64,000 nucleotides of DNA, taken from positions 2,963,501 to 3,027,500 of the forward strand of contig NZ_CP110679.1 of assembly GCF_026167525.1 (NCBI RefSeq), read 5' to 3'. The position numbers and the translations under genes are program-made. Position 1 is the first letter of the stretch. The number at the start of each line of letters is the position of its first letter. The notes below the pieces were generated by a model. That model made no database searches and had not been told where the DNA came from. It saw only the letters and a program-made list of their open reading frames with translations. Shown in pieces: positions 28,150 through 38,309 of this stretch. The stretch comes from Sphingomonas sp. M1-B02. Lineage in GTDB: Bacteria; Pseudomonadota; Alphaproteobacteria; Sphingomonadales; Sphingomonadaceae.

Positions 28150-31083
28150 TCAGGCCTTCCGGGTACGGCGGATTTCTTCGCGGACACTATGGCCGAGCGC
28201 GTCGGCGACGAGCGCGGCCTGTTCCATCTGGTGGCGCTTCATCAGCCCGGTGGCGGGCGAAGCGGCGGCGGCGCGGCCGGCATAGCGCGGACGCTTCGGG
28301 GCGATGCCGGCATCGACCATCGCGCATTCGACGAACGGTTCGACGAAGCTCCAATAGCCGTTATTCTTCGGTTCTTCCTGCGCCCAGACCACTTCCTCGA
28401 GTTTGGGCATGCGCTTGAGACGCGCGGTGAGCGGCTCGCCGGGGAAGGGATAGAGCTGCTCGATGCGGATGATCGCGGTGTTGCGATCGCCCGCGGCATC
28501 GCGCGCCTCGATCAGATCATAGGCGACCTTGCCCGAGCAGAGCACGACGCGCTTCACGTCGGCGTCTGCCGGCGCCGAGGGGTCCGAGAGGATGCGCATG
28601 AAATGCGTATTGCCCTGGAATTCCTCGGCGCTCGAGACCGCCAGCTTGTGGCGCAGGAGCGACTTGGGGGTCATCTGCACCAGCGGCTTGCGGAAATTGC
28701 GGTGCATCTGGCGGCGCAGCAGGTGGAAATAATTGGCCGGGGTCGTGATGTTGACCACCTGCATATTGTCCTGCGCGCAGAGCTGGAGGAAGCGCTCGGG
28801 GCGCGCCGAACTATGCTCGGGGCCCTGGCCTTCATAGCCGTGCGGCAGCAGCATCACGAGGCCGTTGGCGCGCAGCCATTTGGCTTCGCCGCTGGCGATG
28901 AACTGATCGATCATGATCTGCGCACCGTTGGCGAAATCGCCGAACTGCGCCTCCCACAGCACCAGGGTGCGCGGATCGGCCGAGGCATAGCCATATTCGA
29001 AGCCGAGCACGCCATATTCGGAGAGCGGCGAATCGAGCACTTCGAAATTGCCGTGCGGGATCGTCTGCAGCGGCACATATTTGGACTCGGTCTTCTGATC
29101 GACCCAGACCGCATGGCGCTGGCTGAAGGTGCCACGACCCGAATCCTGGCCCGAGAGACGAACCCCGAAGCCTTCGGAAAGCAGCGAGCCGAACGCCAGC
29201 GCCTCGCCGGTGGCCCAATCGAAATTGGCGCCCGATCGGAACATCTCGCGCTTCGCCTCGAGCACGCGGCCGAGCGTCTTGTGGATCTCGACGCCCTCGG
29301 GAACCTCGGTCAGCGTGCGGCCGAGGCTGTCGAACAATTTCTTCTCGATGCCGGTATCGACGCTGCGCCGCGCATTTTCGGCATCGACGGGCGCGCCGAG
29401 GCCCGACCAGCGGCCCGCGAACCAATCGGCGCGGTTGGGCAGATAGGATTTGCCCGCCTCGAACTCGCCTTCGAGCAGGGTCGTGAACTGGTGGACCTGC
29501 TGGTCGATGAAGCCCTGATCGACCACGCCTTCGGCCGCGAGCCGCTTGGCATAGACTTCGCTCACCGGCGGATGCTGCTTGATCTTCGCGTACATCAGCG
29601 GCTGGGTGAAGCTCGGCTCGTCGCCTTCGTTATGGCCGAAGCGGCGATAGCACCACATGTCGATGACGACGTCGCGCTTGAACTTCTGGCGATATTCGAT
29701 CGCGATCTTGCAGGCGAAGGTGACCGCTTCGGGATCGTCGCCGTTGACGTGGAGGATCGGCGCCATCACGCCCTTCGCCACGTCGCTCGGATAAGGCGAG
29801 GAACGCGCGAATTGCGGGCTCGTCGTGAAGCCGATCTGGTTGTTGATGACGAAATGGATGCAGCCGCCGGTATTATAGCCGCGGATGCCCGAGAAGCCGA
29901 GGCACTCCCAGACGATGCCCTGGCCCGCCATCGCGGCGTCGCCGTGGATCAGGACGGGCAGGACCTGATCATGCTCGCCAAGATCGGCGCGCACCGTCTG
30001 CAGCGCGCGGACCTTGCCCAGGACGACCGGGTCGACGGCTTCGAGATGCGAGGGGTTCGCGACCAGCGACATATGGACGCTGACGCCGTCGAACTCGCGA
30101 TCGGTGCTGGTGCCGAGATGATATTTGACGTCGCCCGAACCGCCGACATCCTCGGGGTTGGCCGAGCCGCCGCCGAATTCGTGGAAGATCACCCGGAACG
30201 GCTTCGACATCACGTTGGCGAGCATGTTGAGCCGGCCGCGATGCGCCATGCCGTAGACGATCTCGCGCACGCCCATCGCGCCGCCATATTTGATGATCGA
30301 TTCCATCGCCGGAATCATCGCTTCGCCGCCGTCGAGGCCGAAGCGCTTGGTGCCGACATATTTGCGGCCGAGGAACTTCTCCCACTGCTCGGCCTGGATC
30401 ACCTTGGAGAGGATCGCCTTCTTGCCGTCGGGCGTGAAGGTGATCGCCTTGTCCTTGCCTTCCATCCGCTCCTGGAGGAAGCGGCGCTCCTCGACATCGG
30501 CGATGTGCATATATTCGAGGCCGACCGGCCCGCAATAATTGGCGCGCAATATGTCGACGATCTCGCGCACGGTAGCCCATTGCAGGCCGAGCACGCCGCC
30601 AAGATAGATCGGCGTATCGATCTGATCGTCGGTGAAGCCGTGATATTCGGTCTTGAGATCCTCGGGCAGATGCTGGCGGGCGAGCCCCAGCGGATCGAGA
30701 TTGGCGGCAAGGTGGCCGCGCACCCGATAGGTGCGGATCAGCAGCATCGCGCGGATCGAATCGCCGGCCGCCTTGGCGATCGCATCCTGCGAAGGCGCGG
30801 GGGCAGGGGCCGGGGCGGCGGCGGGAGCCGCCTTGGCGGGCTTGGCGGCGGGCTCCATCTGGGTAGGATCGAGCGCCGCGGTGAGCGCATCGGTCTCGGT
30901 CAGCGGCCAGCGCGGATTGGCCCAGCTCGGGCCCTGCGCGCCATTTTCCAGCCCCTCGAACCACTGGCGCCAGCCGGGTTCGATGCTGTCGGGGTCCGCC
31001 TTGAAGCGGCGGTACAGCGTTTCGACGAAGGCGGGGCTCACGCCGCCGGCGATGTCGTCGAAGTCGAGGCCCTCATAGCCCAT
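28150..31083 (-). CDS. sucA: 2-oxoglutarate dehydrogenase E1
   Basis: 977 residues, typical for SucA/OdhA. Domains in order: an N-terminal region ending in an Ala/Pro-rich linker, the thiamine diphosphate region with [14 protein letters not shown] and [15 protein letters not shown], and the C-terminal half with [16 protein letters not shown] and [17 protein letters not shown]. It decarboxylates 2-oxoglutarate and passes succinyl to the SucB lipoyl domain. It is followed by sucB one base later and preceded by sucD with a 61-bp gap, so all are in one leftward operon. A long open frame on the opposite strand is a compositional shadow. Confidence 0.98.
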   Translation of the reverse strand: MGYEGLDFDDIAGGVSPAFVETLYRRFKADPDSIEPGWRQWFEGLENGAQGPSWANPRWPLTETDALTAALDPTQMEPAAKPAKAAPAAAPAPAPAPSQDAIAKAAGDSIRAMLLIRTYRVRGHLAANLDPLGLARQHLPEDLKTEYHGFTDDQIDTPIYLGGVLGLQWATVREIVDILRANYCGPVGLEYMHIADVEERRFLQERMEGKDKAITFTPDGKKAILSKVIQAEQWEKFLGRKYVGTKRFGLDGGEAMIPAMESIIKYGGAMGVREIVYGMAHRGRLNMLANVMSKPFRVIFHEFGGGSANPEDVGGSGDVKYHLGTSTDREFDGVSVHMSLVANPSHLEAVDPVVLGKVRALQTVRADLGEHDQVLPVLIHGDAAMAGQGIVWECLGFSGIRGYNTGGCIHFVINNQIGFTTSPQFARSSPYPSDVAKGVMAPILHVNGDDPEAVTFACKIAIEYRQKFKRDVVIDMWCYRRFGHNEGDEPSFTQPLMYAKIKQHPPVSEVYAKRLAAEGVVDQGFIDQQVHQFTTLLEGEFEAGKSYLPNRADWFAGRWSGLGAPVDAENARRSVDTGIEKKLFDSLGRTLTEVPEGVEIHKTLGRVLEAKREMFRSGANFDWATGEALAFGSLLSEGFGVRLSGQDSGRGTFSQRHAVWVDQKTESKYVPLQTIPHGNFEVLDSPLSEYGVLGFEYGYASADPRTLVLWEAQFGDFANGAQIMIDQFIASGEAKWLRANGLVMLLPHGYEGQGPEHSSARPERFLQLCAQDNMQVVNITTPANYFHLLRRQMHRNFRKPLVQMTPKSLLRHKLAVSSAEEFQGNTHFMRILSDPSAPADADVKRVVLCSGKVAYDLIEARDAAGDRNTAIIRIEQLYPFPGEPLTARLKRMPKLEEVVWAQEEPKNNGYWSFVEPFVECAMVDAGIAPKRPRYAGRAAAASPATGLMKRHQMEQAALVADALGHSVREEIRRTRKA

Positions 31084-31144
31084 GGTCAGTTCCGTTCATG
31101 GTAGCGCTCACATATACCCCAATATAGAGCGCAATCGTTGCAAA

Positions 31145-32029
31145 TCAGCCCTTGAGGCGTTCGACCAGCGTCGAGCCGAGCTCGGAGGGGCTGGCCGCGA
31201 CCTTGATCCCGGCGGCTTCCATCGCCGCGATCTTGCTCTCGGCATCGCCCTTGCCGCCCGATACGATCGCCCCGGCATGGCCCATGCGACGGCCCGGAGG
31301 CGCGGTGCGGCCGGCGATGAAGCCCGCCATCGGCTTCGAGCGGCCGCGCTTGGCTTCGTCCATCAGGAACTGCGCCGCCTGCTCCTCGGCGTCGCCGCCG
31401 ATCTCACCGATCATGATGATCGACTGGGTGGCGTCGTCGGCGAGGAACAGTTCGAGCACGTCGATGAAATTGGTGCCGTTGACCGGATCGCCGCCGATGC
31501 CGACCGCGGTGGTCTGGCCGAGGCCGGCATTCGTGGTCTGGAACACCGCCTCATAAGTGAGCGTGCCCGAGCGCGAGACGACGCCGACCGAACCCTTGGA
31601 GAAGATGCTGCCGGGCATGATGCCGATCTTGCACTCGCCGGGGGTGAGCACGCCGGGACAATTGGGGCCGATCAGCCGCGATTTGCTGCCCGACAGCGCG
31701 CGCTTGACCTTGACCATGTCGAGCACCGGAATGCCCTCCGTGATGCAGACGATCAGCGGCACTTCGGCGTCGATCGCCTCGAGGATCGAATCCGCCGCGA
31801 AGGGGGGCGGGACGTAGATCACGCTGGCAGTCGCGCCGGTGCGGGCCACGGCTTCCTCGACGGTGTCGAACACCGGCAGGCCGATATGCTCGGTCCCGCC
31901 CTTGCCGGGGGTGACGCCGCCGACCATCTGCGAGCCATATTCGAGCGCGGCGAGGGTGTGGAATTCCCCCGTCTTGCCGGTCATGCCCTGGGTGATGACC
32001 TTGGTATTCTTGTCGACGAGGATGCTCAT
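31145..32029 (-). CDS. sucD: Succinyl-CoA synthetase alpha subunit
   Basis: 294 residues. The N-terminal [18 protein letters not shown], CoA-binding [10 protein letters not shown], and the phospho-His loop near [20 protein letters not shown] are all present. It converts succinyl-CoA to succinate with SucC, the beta subunit. The start is the ATG at 32029; an extension upstream would run into the flanking repeat. SucC would normally be just upstream but the position is occupied by the GIY-YIG unit and mdh, so sucC must be elsewhere in the genome. Confidence 0.97.
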   Translation of the reverse strand: MSILVDKNTKVITQGMTGKTGEFHTLAALEYGSQMVGGVTPGKGGTEHIGLPVFDTVEEAVARTGATASVIYVPPPFAADSILEAIDAEVPLIVCITEGIPVLDMVKVKRALSGSKSRLIGPNCPGVLTPGECKIGIMPGSIFSKGSVGVVSRSGTLTYEAVFQTTNAGLGQTTAVGIGGDPVNGTNFIDVLELFLADDATQSIIMIGEIGGDAEEQAAQFLMDEAKRGRSKPMAGFIAGRTAPPGRRMGHAGAIVSGGKGDAESKIAAMEAAGIKVAASPSELGSTLVERLKG

Positions 32030-32050
32030 TGGCTTGACCGTTTCCTTATC

Positions 32051-32081
32051 CCACCCCGGCGAAGGCCGGGGCCCAGTTGCG
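32051..32081. repeat. Left terminal inverted repeat of the GIY-YIG unit
   Basis: A 31-bp sequence ending in CCCAGTTGCG toward the gene, with an internal 7-bp-stem hairpin CCCCGGC/GCCGGGG and GAAG loop. It matches the right repeat at all 31 positions in inverted orientation. Confidence 0.93.
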
Positions 32082-32087
32082 ATGCAC

Positions 32088-32384
32088 TCAGGGGTGCGCG
32101 ATCGCGTCGTACAAATCATTCCACTCGGGATTCAGGCCTTCGATTTCCCTGATCTTCCAGACCCGCTTCCATTCCTTCATCTGCCGCTCGCGCTGCCGCG
32201 CCGATTCCAAGCTGCCGTGCGGTTCGTACCAGACCAGCAACTTGCAACCGTATTTCCTAGTGAACCCTTCGACGACGCCTTCGCGATGTTCCCAGACTCG
32301 TTTTGCCAGATCGAATGCCGAGCCGAGATATAGCGTTCCGTTCCGCTCGCTCGCCATGATGTAGACATAGCCCTTGTCTTCCAT
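32088..32384 (-). CDS. Small GIY-YIG domain endonuclease
   Basis: 98 residues of the small COG2827/UPF0213-type GIY-YIG family. The motif pair appears as GYVYIM and TLYLGS, followed by the catalytic-type Arg in [10 protein letters not shown], and a Glu in [14 protein letters not shown]; the tail NPEWNDLYD is typical. It probably nicks or cuts DNA using one metal ion; related small proteins have been reported to act on single-stranded DNA in repeats. The start is the ATG at 32384 with GGAG twelve bases upstream, at the edge of the right repeat. It lies alone between two inverted repeats inside the mdh-sucD interval. Confidence 0.9.
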   Translation of the reverse strand: MEDKGYVYIMASERNGTLYLGSAFDLAKRVWEHREGVVEGFTRKYGCKLLVWYEPHGSLESARQRERQMKEWKRVWKIREIEGLNPEWNDLYDAIAHP

Positions 32385-32395
32385 CGCAGATGCTC

Positions 32396-32426
32396 CGCAA
32401 CTGGGCCCCGGCCTTCGCCGGGGTGG
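32396..32426. repeat. Right terminal inverted repeat of the GIY-YIG unit
   Basis: Exact inverted copy of 32051-32081. Its inner edge overlaps the GGAG that probably serves as the ribosome-binding site of the nuclease gene, so transcription entering from mdh would form a large stem pairing both ends. Confidence 0.93.
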
Positions 32427-32442
32427 TTCAATTCCTCTTCGA

Positions 32443-33519
<1,077 letters not shown>

Positions 33520-33525
33520 TTATCT

Positions 33526-33542
33526 TTGCGACTGTTTCGCAA
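33526..33542. promoter_or_regulatory. Palindrome upstream of mdh
   Basis: TTGCGA, five bases, TCGCAA: a perfect 6-bp inverted repeat about 120 bp before the mdh start and downstream of zapE. It could be an operator for the TCA unit, but no matching regulator is known to me. Confidence 0.35.
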
Positions 33543-33566
33543 GTGCAATAAGGGTTGTGCGCCCTG

Positions 33567-34679
33567 TCATCGCTCGCCATGGCCCTCGGCCAGATATTCG
33601 TCGGACGCCATTTCGTGGAGGCGCGATGCGGTGCGCTCGAATTCGAAAGCGCCGTCGCCCGTGACATATAGTTCATCGGGCGTGGCATCCGCGGCGGCGA
33701 GCAGCTTGACGCGATTCTCGTAGAGCGCGTCGATCAGCGTGACGAAGCGCGCCGCTTCGTTGCGGTTGTCGGGGCCCAGGCGGGGGATGCCGACGAGGAT
33801 GATCGTGTGGAAGCGCCGCGCGATCGCGAGATAGTCCGCGGCGCCGCGCGCCTCGCCGCACAGCCGCTTGAACGAGAAGACCGCGACACCCTTCACGCAT
33901 TTGGGGACGTGGATCGATCTGCCGCCGGGCACGGCAAGGTCGCAGGCGGGGACACGCGCGCGATCTTCGACCGGATAGTCGGTGAGGCGGAAGAAGGCGG
34001 CGGAAAGCTCGGCGGTGGCTTCGGGGCCGTTGGGGACGAGCCAGGTCTGCATGCTGCCGAGCCGATCGAGCCGATAGTCGACCGGCCCGTTGAGGGGGCG
34101 CACGTCGAGCCGGGCTTCGATCAGGTCGATGAAGGGCAAGAACAGCGCGCGGTTGAGCCCATCCTTGTAGAGGTCGCGCGGCGGGCGGTTCGAGGTGGCG
34201 ACGACGGTGAGCCCGTGCGTCATCATCTCGGTGAACAGCCGCGAGAGGATCATCGCATCGGCGGGGTTGTTGATCACCATCTCGTCGAACGCGAGCAGCC
34301 GGACATCCTCGACCAGCGCCTCGGCGACCGCGACGATCGGGTCCTCGGTCTCCTTCTGGCGCTCGACGTTGAGGCGCTGATGCACCTCCATCATGAATTC
34401 GTGGAAATGGACGCGGCGCTTGCGGCGGATCGCGACATGCTCGAACAGCAAGTCCATCAGCATCGATTTGCCGCGGCCGACTCCGCCCCACAGATAGACG
34501 CCGCGCGGCGGCTCGGGCCGGCGGCCGAGCGCGCGCCAGAGGATGCTGCCTTTCTTGGGGACGGCTTCGAGTTGCTCGGCGAGCTGATCGAGCCGTTCGG
34601 CGGCGGCGGCCTGTTCGGGGTCGGGGCGCAATTCGCCGGCGGCGATGAGCTCGCGGTAGCGGGTGAGGACGTGGCTCAC
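33567..34679 (-). CDS. zapE: Cell division-associated ATPase ZapE (AFG1 family)
   Basis: 370 residues. Walker A GGVGRGKSMLMDLL, Walker B LLAFDEMVI and the AFG1 family motifs HFHEFM and VATSNRPPRDLYKDGLNR are clear. ZapE associates with the division ring in E. coli; its mitochondrial homologue assists respiratory-chain assembly, which fits the position beside the sdh and TCA genes. Its start overlaps the stop of the thioesterase gene (ATGA). The stop is 161 bp before the mdh start. Confidence 0.95.
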   Translation of the reverse strand: MSHVLTRYRELIAAGELRPDPEQAAAAERLDQLAEQLEAVPKKGSILWRALGRRPEPPRGVYLWGGVGRGKSMLMDLLFEHVAIRRKRRVHFHEFMMEVHQRLNVERQKETEDPIVAVAEALVEDVRLLAFDEMVINNPADAMILSRLFTEMMTHGLTVVATSNRPPRDLYKDGLNRALFLPFIDLIEARLDVRPLNGPVDYRLDRLGSMQTWLVPNGPEATAELSAAFFRLTDYPVEDRARVPACDLAVPGGRSIHVPKCVKGVAVFSFKRLCGEARGAADYLAIARRFHTIILVGIPRLGPDNRNEAARFVTLIDALYENRVKLLAAADATPDELYVTGDGAFEFERTASRLHEMASDEYLAEGHGER

Positions 34680-35128
34680 TTGATCGACGGTTTCCGCACC
34701 GTGCCGAGGAAGCTGGCGACCATCACGTCCTCCTGCACCACCGTGCCGCGCAGAAAGAGCAGGCGCCCGGTCTCGCGCAGCAGCTCGACATGCGCCTCGG
34801 TCGGCACATCGATCGCGCCGCCGCTGATGAACTGGACCGACAGGTCGAGCGTCGAGGCCGGGCCGCTGAGCACGCCGAAGCCGCGCCCGGCGGCGAACAG
34901 CGCCATATCGATGAAGCCGGTCAGCGCGCCGCCGTGGATATGATCGCGCAGATTGGAGTGCTGACGGCCGAAGGTCGTGCGGACGCGCGCGACCTTGCCC
35001 TCTTGCCTGACCGACAGCGCGCCGATGAAGGCGTTGAACCGCCCTTCCTCGAGCATCTCCCAGCGCTTCCAGCCCGGCAGGTCCGGATCGTCGTCGTAGC
35101 GGAAATGCGCGTCGGCGAATGCGCTCAA
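34676..35128 (-). CDS. Hotdog-fold thioesterase (PaaI-like)
   Basis: 150 residues. The hotdog thioesterase pattern is visible: [24 protein letters not shown], with the HGG motif in the active-site loop, then a long strand [13 protein letters not shown]. Such enzymes hydrolyse acyl-CoA thioesters. The start is a TTG overlapping the sdhB stop (TTGA), with the end overlapping zapE, so it is tightly embedded in sdhB-thioesterase-zapE. The frame is open far upstream inside sdhB on the same strand, which is not coding in that frame. Confidence 0.85.
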   Translation of the reverse strand: MSAFADAHFRYDDDPDLPGWKRWEMLEEGRFNAFIGALSVRQEGKVARVRTTFGRQHSNLRDHIHGGALTGFIDMALFAAGRGFGVLSGPASTLDLSVQFISGGAIDVPTEAHVELLRETGRLLFLRGTVVQEDVMVASFLGTVRKPSIK

Positions 35129-35907
35129 AGCGTGCGCTCGGCTTCCATCTTCTTGACCTCGGCGATCGCCTTGGCGGGGTTCAGCCCCTTGGGGCAGACG
35201 TTCGCGCAGTTCATGATCGTGTGGCAGCGATAGAGGCGGAACGGATCCTCGAGCTCGTCGAGCCGCTCGCCGGTATTTTCGTCGCGGCTGTCCGCCAGCC
35301 ACCGATAGGCCTGAAGCAGGATCGCGGGGCCCAGGAACTTGTCGCTGTTCCACCAATAGCTCGGGCAGGCGGTCGAGCAGCAGGCGCACAGGATGCACTC
35401 GTAGAGGCCGTCGAGCTTCTCGCGATCCTCCGGAGTCTGCAGCCTTTCCTTGCCCGAGGGGGGCGGAGTCACCGTCTGCAGCCAGGGCTTGATCGAGCTG
35501 TACTGCGCATAGAAATGGGTGAAATCGGGGACGAGGTCCTTGATCACATCCATGTGCGGCAGCGGCGTGATGCGAATCTCGCCCTTGATATCCTCGATCG
35601 CGGTGGTGCAGGCCAGGCCGTTGCGACCGTCCATGTTCATCGAGCAGGAGCCGCAGATGCCCTCGCGGCACGAGCGGCGGAAGGTGAGCGAGGAATCGTC
35701 CTCGGCCTTGATCTTGATGAGCGCGTCGAGAACCATCGGACCGCATTCGTCGAGATCGACCTCGAACTGGTCGTAGCGCGGATTCTCGCCGCTATCGGGA
35801 TCGTAGCGATAGATTTTGAACTTCTTGACCCGGACCGCGCTCGGATCAGCCTTGTGCTCCTTGCCTTTGCTGATCTTGCTGTTCTTGGGCAGGAGAAAGT
35901 CGGCCAT
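35125..35907 (-). CDS. sdhB: Succinate dehydrogenase iron-sulfur subunit
   Basis: 260 residues. It has the [2Fe-2S] cysteines in [15 protein letters not shown] with a fourth in NGLACTT, and the [4Fe-4S]/[3Fe-4S] cysteines in [16 protein letters not shown] and [17 protein letters not shown]. It carries electrons from SdhA to ubiquinone in complex II. I start at the ATG at 35907; the upstream extension of 28 residues has no homology. It is separated from sdhCDA by about 2.4 kb (C13 peptidase, ClpP-like gene, brnTA), which is unusual, and has its own 108-bp upstream gap. Confidence 0.97.
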   Translation of the reverse strand: MADFLLPKNSKISKGKEHKADPSAVRVKKFKIYRYDPDSGENPRYDQFEVDLDECGPMVLDALIKIKAEDDSSLTFRRSCREGICGSCSMNMDGRNGLACTTAIEDIKGEIRITPLPHMDVIKDLVPDFTHFYAQYSSIKPWLQTVTPPPSGKERLQTPEDREKLDGLYECILCACCSTACPSYWWNSDKFLGPAILLQAYRWLADSRDENTGERLDELEDPFRLYRCHTIMNCANVCPKGLNPAKAIAEVKKMEAERTL

Positions 35908-36015
35908 TCGGGTAGAGTCCTTGCGCGGCACAGATAGTGAGGGGCGAGCTATGCCTTTCGCAATCGCAGCGCAACCCCGCAGGCACGCCAAAGCGCGGCC
36001 TTTGTCGCCGCCCGC

Positions 36016-36624
36016 TCAGATCACGTCGAGGACGAGGCCGAGGTCGCGGGCTTCGTCCGCCTCGATATACCAGTTTGCGGGCGCGCGCTGCTGGACGTCT
36101 TCGAAGGGGATTTTCGAGCCCCTGACCAAGGCGCGGAAGCCCTCTTCCTCGATCCGTATCGAATGCTCGATCTCATGGAGATTGGCCTGGAGCCCGGCGA
36201 TCACCGACTTGAGCGGGCCCGAGAGGTTGATCGTCTTAGTGAGGATCCGCTCATGCACCATGATCCGAGTGCCGCGGGTCAGGAAGCGCTTGTCGACCGG
36301 GAAGCTCGCCATGAAGGTGGCGCCTGCCGAATAGACCGCCACCTTGCCGAGGAAGAGCGTTTCGCGGCTGGTATATTCCCGCAGCAGGCGGAGCTCTTCG
36401 CCCATCAGCCGCGCGACTTCGGGATCGCCGCCCAGCGTGGAGATGGCGACGACGATCGGGCCGGTTTCGGGCGCGGCGGCGAGCTGGGTGCGGAAATTGG
36501 CGTACATGCTGTGATCGACGGTGCCGTGGAGCACGACATGGGGCTCGCTGAGCAACGGGTAGCGCTGGGCGCGGCTTTCGGCGCTATCGTCCTGCGGTGT
36601 GGCGGTCTGGGTTGGTTCGGTCAT
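36016..36624 (-). CDS. ClpP/crotonase-fold serine protease-like protein
   Basis: 202 residues with the ClpP-like fold. Visible are an ISTLGGDPEVA loop (equivalent to the ClpP SPGG loop), the nucleophile candidate Ser99 in VYSAGATFMAS and His124 in RIMVHER. An acidic, disordered N-terminus of about 25 residues precedes the domain. It has no signal peptide. It is 49 bp downstream of the C13 peptidase gene and 108 bp upstream of sdhB, same strand. The frame extends 160 codons upstream across the C13 gene, which is spurious; I use the ATG at 36624. Partner ATPase and substrates are unknown. Confidence 0.82.
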   Translation of the reverse strand: MTEPTQTATPQDDSAESRAQRYPLLSEPHVVLHGTVDHSMYANFRTQLAAAPETGPIVVAISTLGGDPEVARLMGEELRLLREYTSRETLFLGKVAVYSAGATFMASFPVDKRFLTRGTRIMVHERILTKTINLSGPLKSVIAGLQANLHEIEHSIRIEEEGFRALVRGSKIPFEDVQQRAPANWYIEADEARDLGLVLDVI

Positions 36625-36673
36625 GGCCTGCCAACTTCCTTTCCGGACTGTGGTTCCACTGCCGTCGCCGGGG

Positions 36674-37642
36674 TCAGGGCTTGAGGGCATCCGTCGCCGG
36701 CGCGCCGACGGGCGCAGTGGCGCCCTTCGGCATGCGCGCTTCGAGCGGCGCGAGCCACGCCGCCACGCCGTCGCCGATCGCCACCTGCGGATCGGAAGGC
36801 TGCAGGTTGTGGGTCGATTCCCACCGGCCGATCGTGTCGCGCGCCTCGACGATCGCGGTATCGAGCGGCTGGGGCTTGCGCAGCGCATGGTTGACCAGCG
36901 CGTCGCCGAAGAAGGTCCAGTCATTCTCCGCCTGGCAGCCGAACGAGGTCCGCTCGGACGAAGCGGCGGTGATGAGCGCGGTCGTCTCGTTGGCGAGCAG
37001 CGGCACGAAGATGCCCGAATAGCAGGCGGAGAGCAGCAACATCCGGTTCTTGATGCCAAGCTCGTCGAGGATCGCGGCGAGCCGCACCGGGCCGAGGAGG
37101 CCATAGCCTTCGTCGCCGTCGTGATAAGCGAGCCCGACCTTGGCGCCGTGGCTGGTGCTGAACAGGATGAGCACGTCGCGCTCCTTGTCCATCAGCTCGG
37201 CGACGCGGGCGAGCGCGAGGGTCAGCGATTCGATGCTGCCGCTGGCCAGGTCGCCGGGGGCGTTGCCGGTGGTGCTGGCCAGCACCAGGGTCCGACCCGC
37301 GGCGTCGTAGCGGCGCGACAGGACCTTGCCTGCCTCGCGCGCCTCGCGGCCGAACACCGGATCGCTGTCGAGCGCGATCGACACGACATAGGCGTCGACC
37401 AGATTCTTGCGCTGCGGCTGGAGCGCCTCGAGCATGCGGAGCAGCTTGCGGCGATCGGCGAGTAGCCATTTGGCCGAGCGCCCGCGTTCGAGCTGCGGGC
37501 CCGTGGCGAGCGATTCGGCGATGTCGGACGGGTTCGCGCCGGAGAGGATCTGCGGCCATTCCTTGGTATGGCGGATCTGGGCGGTGGCACTGGGAGCGGC
37601 GAGCATCGCCGCGGCGAGGGCAGCGAAAAAAGCGATACGCAT
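36674..37642 (-). CDS. C13-family (legumain-like) cysteine peptidase, exported
   Basis: 322 residues. A signal peptide (MRIAFFAALAAAMLAAPSATA) precedes a caspase-like domain with the dyad His165 in LFSTSHGAK and Cys207 in LLLSACYSGIF, as in peptidase family C13/CD clan. The predicted site is the periplasm. Bacterial members are little studied; the eukaryotic relatives are legumain and the GPI transamidase. It is followed by the ClpP-like gene, also protease-like, and is divergent from brnTA (135 bp between). The ATG at 37642 is the start; longer versions lack a signal peptide. Confidence 0.85.
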   Translation of the reverse strand: MRIAFFAALAAAMLAAPSATAQIRHTKEWPQILSGANPSDIAESLATGPQLERGRSAKWLLADRRKLLRMLEALQPQRKNLVDAYVVSIALDSDPVFGREAREAGKVLSRRYDAAGRTLVLASTTGNAPGDLASGSIESLTLALARVAELMDKERDVLILFSTSHGAKVGLAYHDGDEGYGLLGPVRLAAILDELGIKNRMLLLSACYSGIFVPLLANETTALITAASSERTSFGCQAENDWTFFGDALVNHALRKPQPLDTAIVEARDTIGRWESTHNLQPSDPQVAIGDGVAAWLAPLEARMPKGATAPVGAPATDALKP

Positions 37643-37741
37643 CGAATACGAAACCCCGGCCTCTGGTTGGGGCAGTCTCGCTTCGCCCGAGTGGGAGTCA
37701 AGCGTCTCGGATGATGGGCCACACATGCATAAGCGTGAAGC

Positions 37742-37771
37742 GTATATTTTATATCTAAACTACCCTATATT
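37742..37771 (+). promoter_or_regulatory. AT-rich promoter/operator region of brnTA
   Basis: A 30-bp A/T-rich tract in an otherwise GC-rich region, with near-palindromic ATAT-TTT-ATAT (about 37743-37753) and TATATT at 37766-37771, only 6 bp before the brnT ATG. Such a position makes TATATT a possible -10 box of a near-leaderless transcript. BrnA-type antitoxins bind palindromes here to repress their operon; this site is a plausible target. Confidence 0.5.
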
Positions 37772-37777
37772 GCGCGC

Positions 37778-38038
37778 ATGTTCGAATTCGATCCGGCGAA
37801 GAGCGCGGCCAATCTGGCCAAGCATGGGATCGACTTCGAGGCTGCCCGCGCGCTTTGGCTCGACGATCGGCGGCAGACGCCGAAGTCCGAGCGACCGGGC
37901 GAGGAAACGCGTTGGCTGGTGATCGGAATGATCCAGGATGTTGGCTGGACGGCAATCGTGACGCATCGAGGCGACAGAGTGCCCATCATCTCGGTGCGGC
38001 GGGCACGCAAGGAAGAGATGGCGCTTTATGGAAATTGA
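37778..38038 (+). CDS. brnT: BrnT-family toxin
   Basis: 86 residues. The start FEFDPAKSAANLAKHGIDFEAARALW is the BrnT signature, and the end VPIISVRRARKEEMALY is characteristic. BrnT is a RelE-fold ribonuclease that blocks translation. The ATG has no Shine-Dalgarno sequence. The 3' end overlaps brnA by 11 bp (toxin-first order, as usual for brnTA). It sits on the + strand between sdhA (leftward) and the C13 peptidase (leftward), splitting the sdh operon. Confidence 0.93.
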   Translation: MFEFDPAKSAANLAKHGIDFEAARALWLDDRRQTPKSERPGEETRWLVIGMIQDVGWTAIVTHRGDRVPIISVRRARKEEMALYGN

Positions 38039-38267
38039 GAAGATCAGCTCCGAGGAACTGGACCGCCGCTTCGATGACGGCGAGGAGGTCTTGCAATATT
38101 TCGATCTGAGCTCGGCTCGCCGCCCTGGTCTGGAGGTCCGTCGCGTGAACGTCGATTTTCCGGACTGGATGATCCGCAACCTGGACGAGCATGCCAAGAA
38201 GCGCGGCGTCACGCGCCAGGCGCTGATCAAGATGTGGCTGGCGGACCGGCTGGAAGCCGCGGGCTGA
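38028..38267 (+). CDS. brnA: BrnA-family antitoxin
   Basis: 79 residues. The C-terminal ribbon-helix-helix region (RRVNVDFPDWMIRNLDEHAKKRGVTRQALIKMWLADRL) is typical of BrnA, which binds BrnT and represses the operon. It overlaps the brnT end, so the two are translated together. A GC-rich hairpin follows 14 bp after the stop. Confidence 0.92.
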   Translation: MEIEKISSEELDRRFDDGEEVLQYFDLSSARRPGLEVRRVNVDFPDWMIRNLDEHAKKRGVTRQALIKMWLADRLEAAG

Positions 38268-38281
38268 GCCAGCCGGACGTT

Positions 38282-38301
38282 GCCGGGGCCGAAGCCCCGG
38301 C
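38282..38301. terminator. Bidirectional hairpin between brnA and sdhA
   Basis: GCCGGGGC, CGAA loop, GCCCCGGC: a perfect 8-bp stem between the convergent brnA (stop at 38267) and sdhA (stop at 38310). No T-tract on either side, so it may act only weakly or as a half of the REP-like family (the stem and loop resemble those ends). Confidence 0.5.
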
Positions 38302-38309
38302 GATGCGGA

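Larger units (their letters stand above)
32051..32426 (-). mobile_element. GIY-YIG nuclease gene framed by 31-bp inverted repeats
   Basis: A 376-bp unit: a 31-bp left repeat (32051-32081), 6 bp, a 98-residue GIY-YIG gene, 11 bp, and a 31-bp right repeat (32396-32426) that is the exact inverted copy of the left one. Each repeat is itself a hairpin, CCCCGGCgaagGCCGGGG, with CCCAGTTGCG as the inward tail. Removing the unit would leave only 37 bp between mdh and sucD, an ordinary operon gap, so it looks like an insertion into a TCA operon. I see no target duplication in the flanks. Gene-free relatives of the ends occur at 24790-24894 and 60791-60875. Confidence 0.7.

Noticed and set aside
28024..31104. 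A 1026-codon open frame opposite sucA and sucB
   Set aside because: It is the complement of two certain genes; GC-rich codon bias keeps the antisense frame open. The translation lacks recognisable domains and is dominated by Arg, Ala, Gly and Asp.
32041..32440. Target site duplication around the GIY-YIG unit
   Set aside because: The outer flanks (ending CCTTATC and starting TTCAATT) do not repeat each other.
36625..37104. N-terminal extension of the ClpP-like gene
   Set aside because: It runs through the C13 peptidase coding sequence in another frame; homology begins at the ATG at 36624.
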